This document shows positions 31,378 to 31,679 of a stretch of 31,679 nucleotides of DNA, piece by piece. The stretch covers positions 1 to 31,679 of the forward strand of contig JAYMTF010000687.1 of NCBI GenBank assembly GCA_036897485.1, in the 5' to 3' direction. The notes beneath the pieces are model-generated. The model was not told the origin of the DNA, did not search any database, and saw only the letters and a program-made list of their open reading frames with translations. Positions within the stretch are counted from its first letter, which is position 1; each line of letters starts with the position of its first letter. Position numbers and translations under genes: made by a program. This stretch comes from Pelargonium nanum (taxonomy: Eukaryota; Streptophyta; Magnoliopsida; Geraniales; Geraniaceae).

Positions 31378-31679
31378 CTGCATACAGAACAAATACAAGA
31401 ATAAATAATATGTGGATAACTAGGTGAAAATATATTTAGATATGCATGTACAAACCAAATGATCTAAGGATAAATTACACAGTTGTCTCATGAAGTAAAG
31501 TCAAAACTTTGTTTTTTAAAGAATACTTCCTTGTGCAGTGAAGTGGTGCGACACATGTCATATGGGTGTCTATAGAGAACCAGAGGCTCTTAACTACTCC
31601 GTTACAAGTATTATGAAATTTCATAATGAAAAACATTATCATTAAGGTTTAAGTCTTCAAGATAGTGGAGCTATCTTAA

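Overview
The window is nuclear DNA of a flowering plant, almost certainly a eudicot. The evidence is short AT-rich introns with GT-AG (and two GC-AG) borders, plant-only families (CYP82 and CYP716 P450s, type I MADS-box, Golgi UDP-arabinose 4-epimerase, organelle PPR protein), plant promoter elements, and plant CACTA, hAT-like, foldback and LINE debris. The species cannot be named from the sequence. CYP82 plus CYP716 occurs in many core eudicots.

Layout, left to right. At 0.5-12 kb, on the + strand, lie two tandem CYP82-type P450 genes (559-2227 and 4239-5899), a plastid ribose-5-phosphate isomerase-like gene (RPI4 type, 6608-9048) and a CYP716-type P450 (10060-11710). A CACTA-type MITE and a decayed LINE RNase H tail separate the two CYP82 genes. 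Two same-orientation copies of an unnamed dispersed repeat bracket the isomerase gene. At 12-18.3 kb a mitochondrial ribosomal protein bS21-like gene (-) and an epsilon-COP gene (+) diverge from a short region holding site II (TGGGCC) elements and a foldback MITE. A very short type I MADS-box gene (-) faces the epsilon-COP 3' end. At 20-25.4 kb is a complete UDP-D-xylose/UDP-arabinose 4-epimerase gene (-, 9 coding exons, 417 aa), probably with a 1-kb leader intron. At 25.5-29.4 kb there is no recognisable protein gene. This stretch holds a LINE 3' end, tandem repeats, a TATA-plus-leader segment, and a dense block of stress-type promoter motifs with no gene attached. At 29.4 kb to the right edge is the 3' part of a chloroplast-type PPR gene (-, EMB2279/DG1-like), whose 5' part lies outside.

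The P450s are probably specialised-metabolism enzymes. Two of the three have changed residues at the I-helix acid-alcohol pair. No scaffold-forming enzyme (oxidosqualene cyclase, terpene synthase, methyltransferase) is present, so a metabolic gene cluster is only a hypothesis. The other genes are housekeeping (COPI traffic, Golgi nucleotide-sugar supply, organelle translation or RNA processing). The most unusual non-coding signal is the ABRE/DRE/TCP-site block at about 28.94-29.20 kb. No whole novel system was seen.
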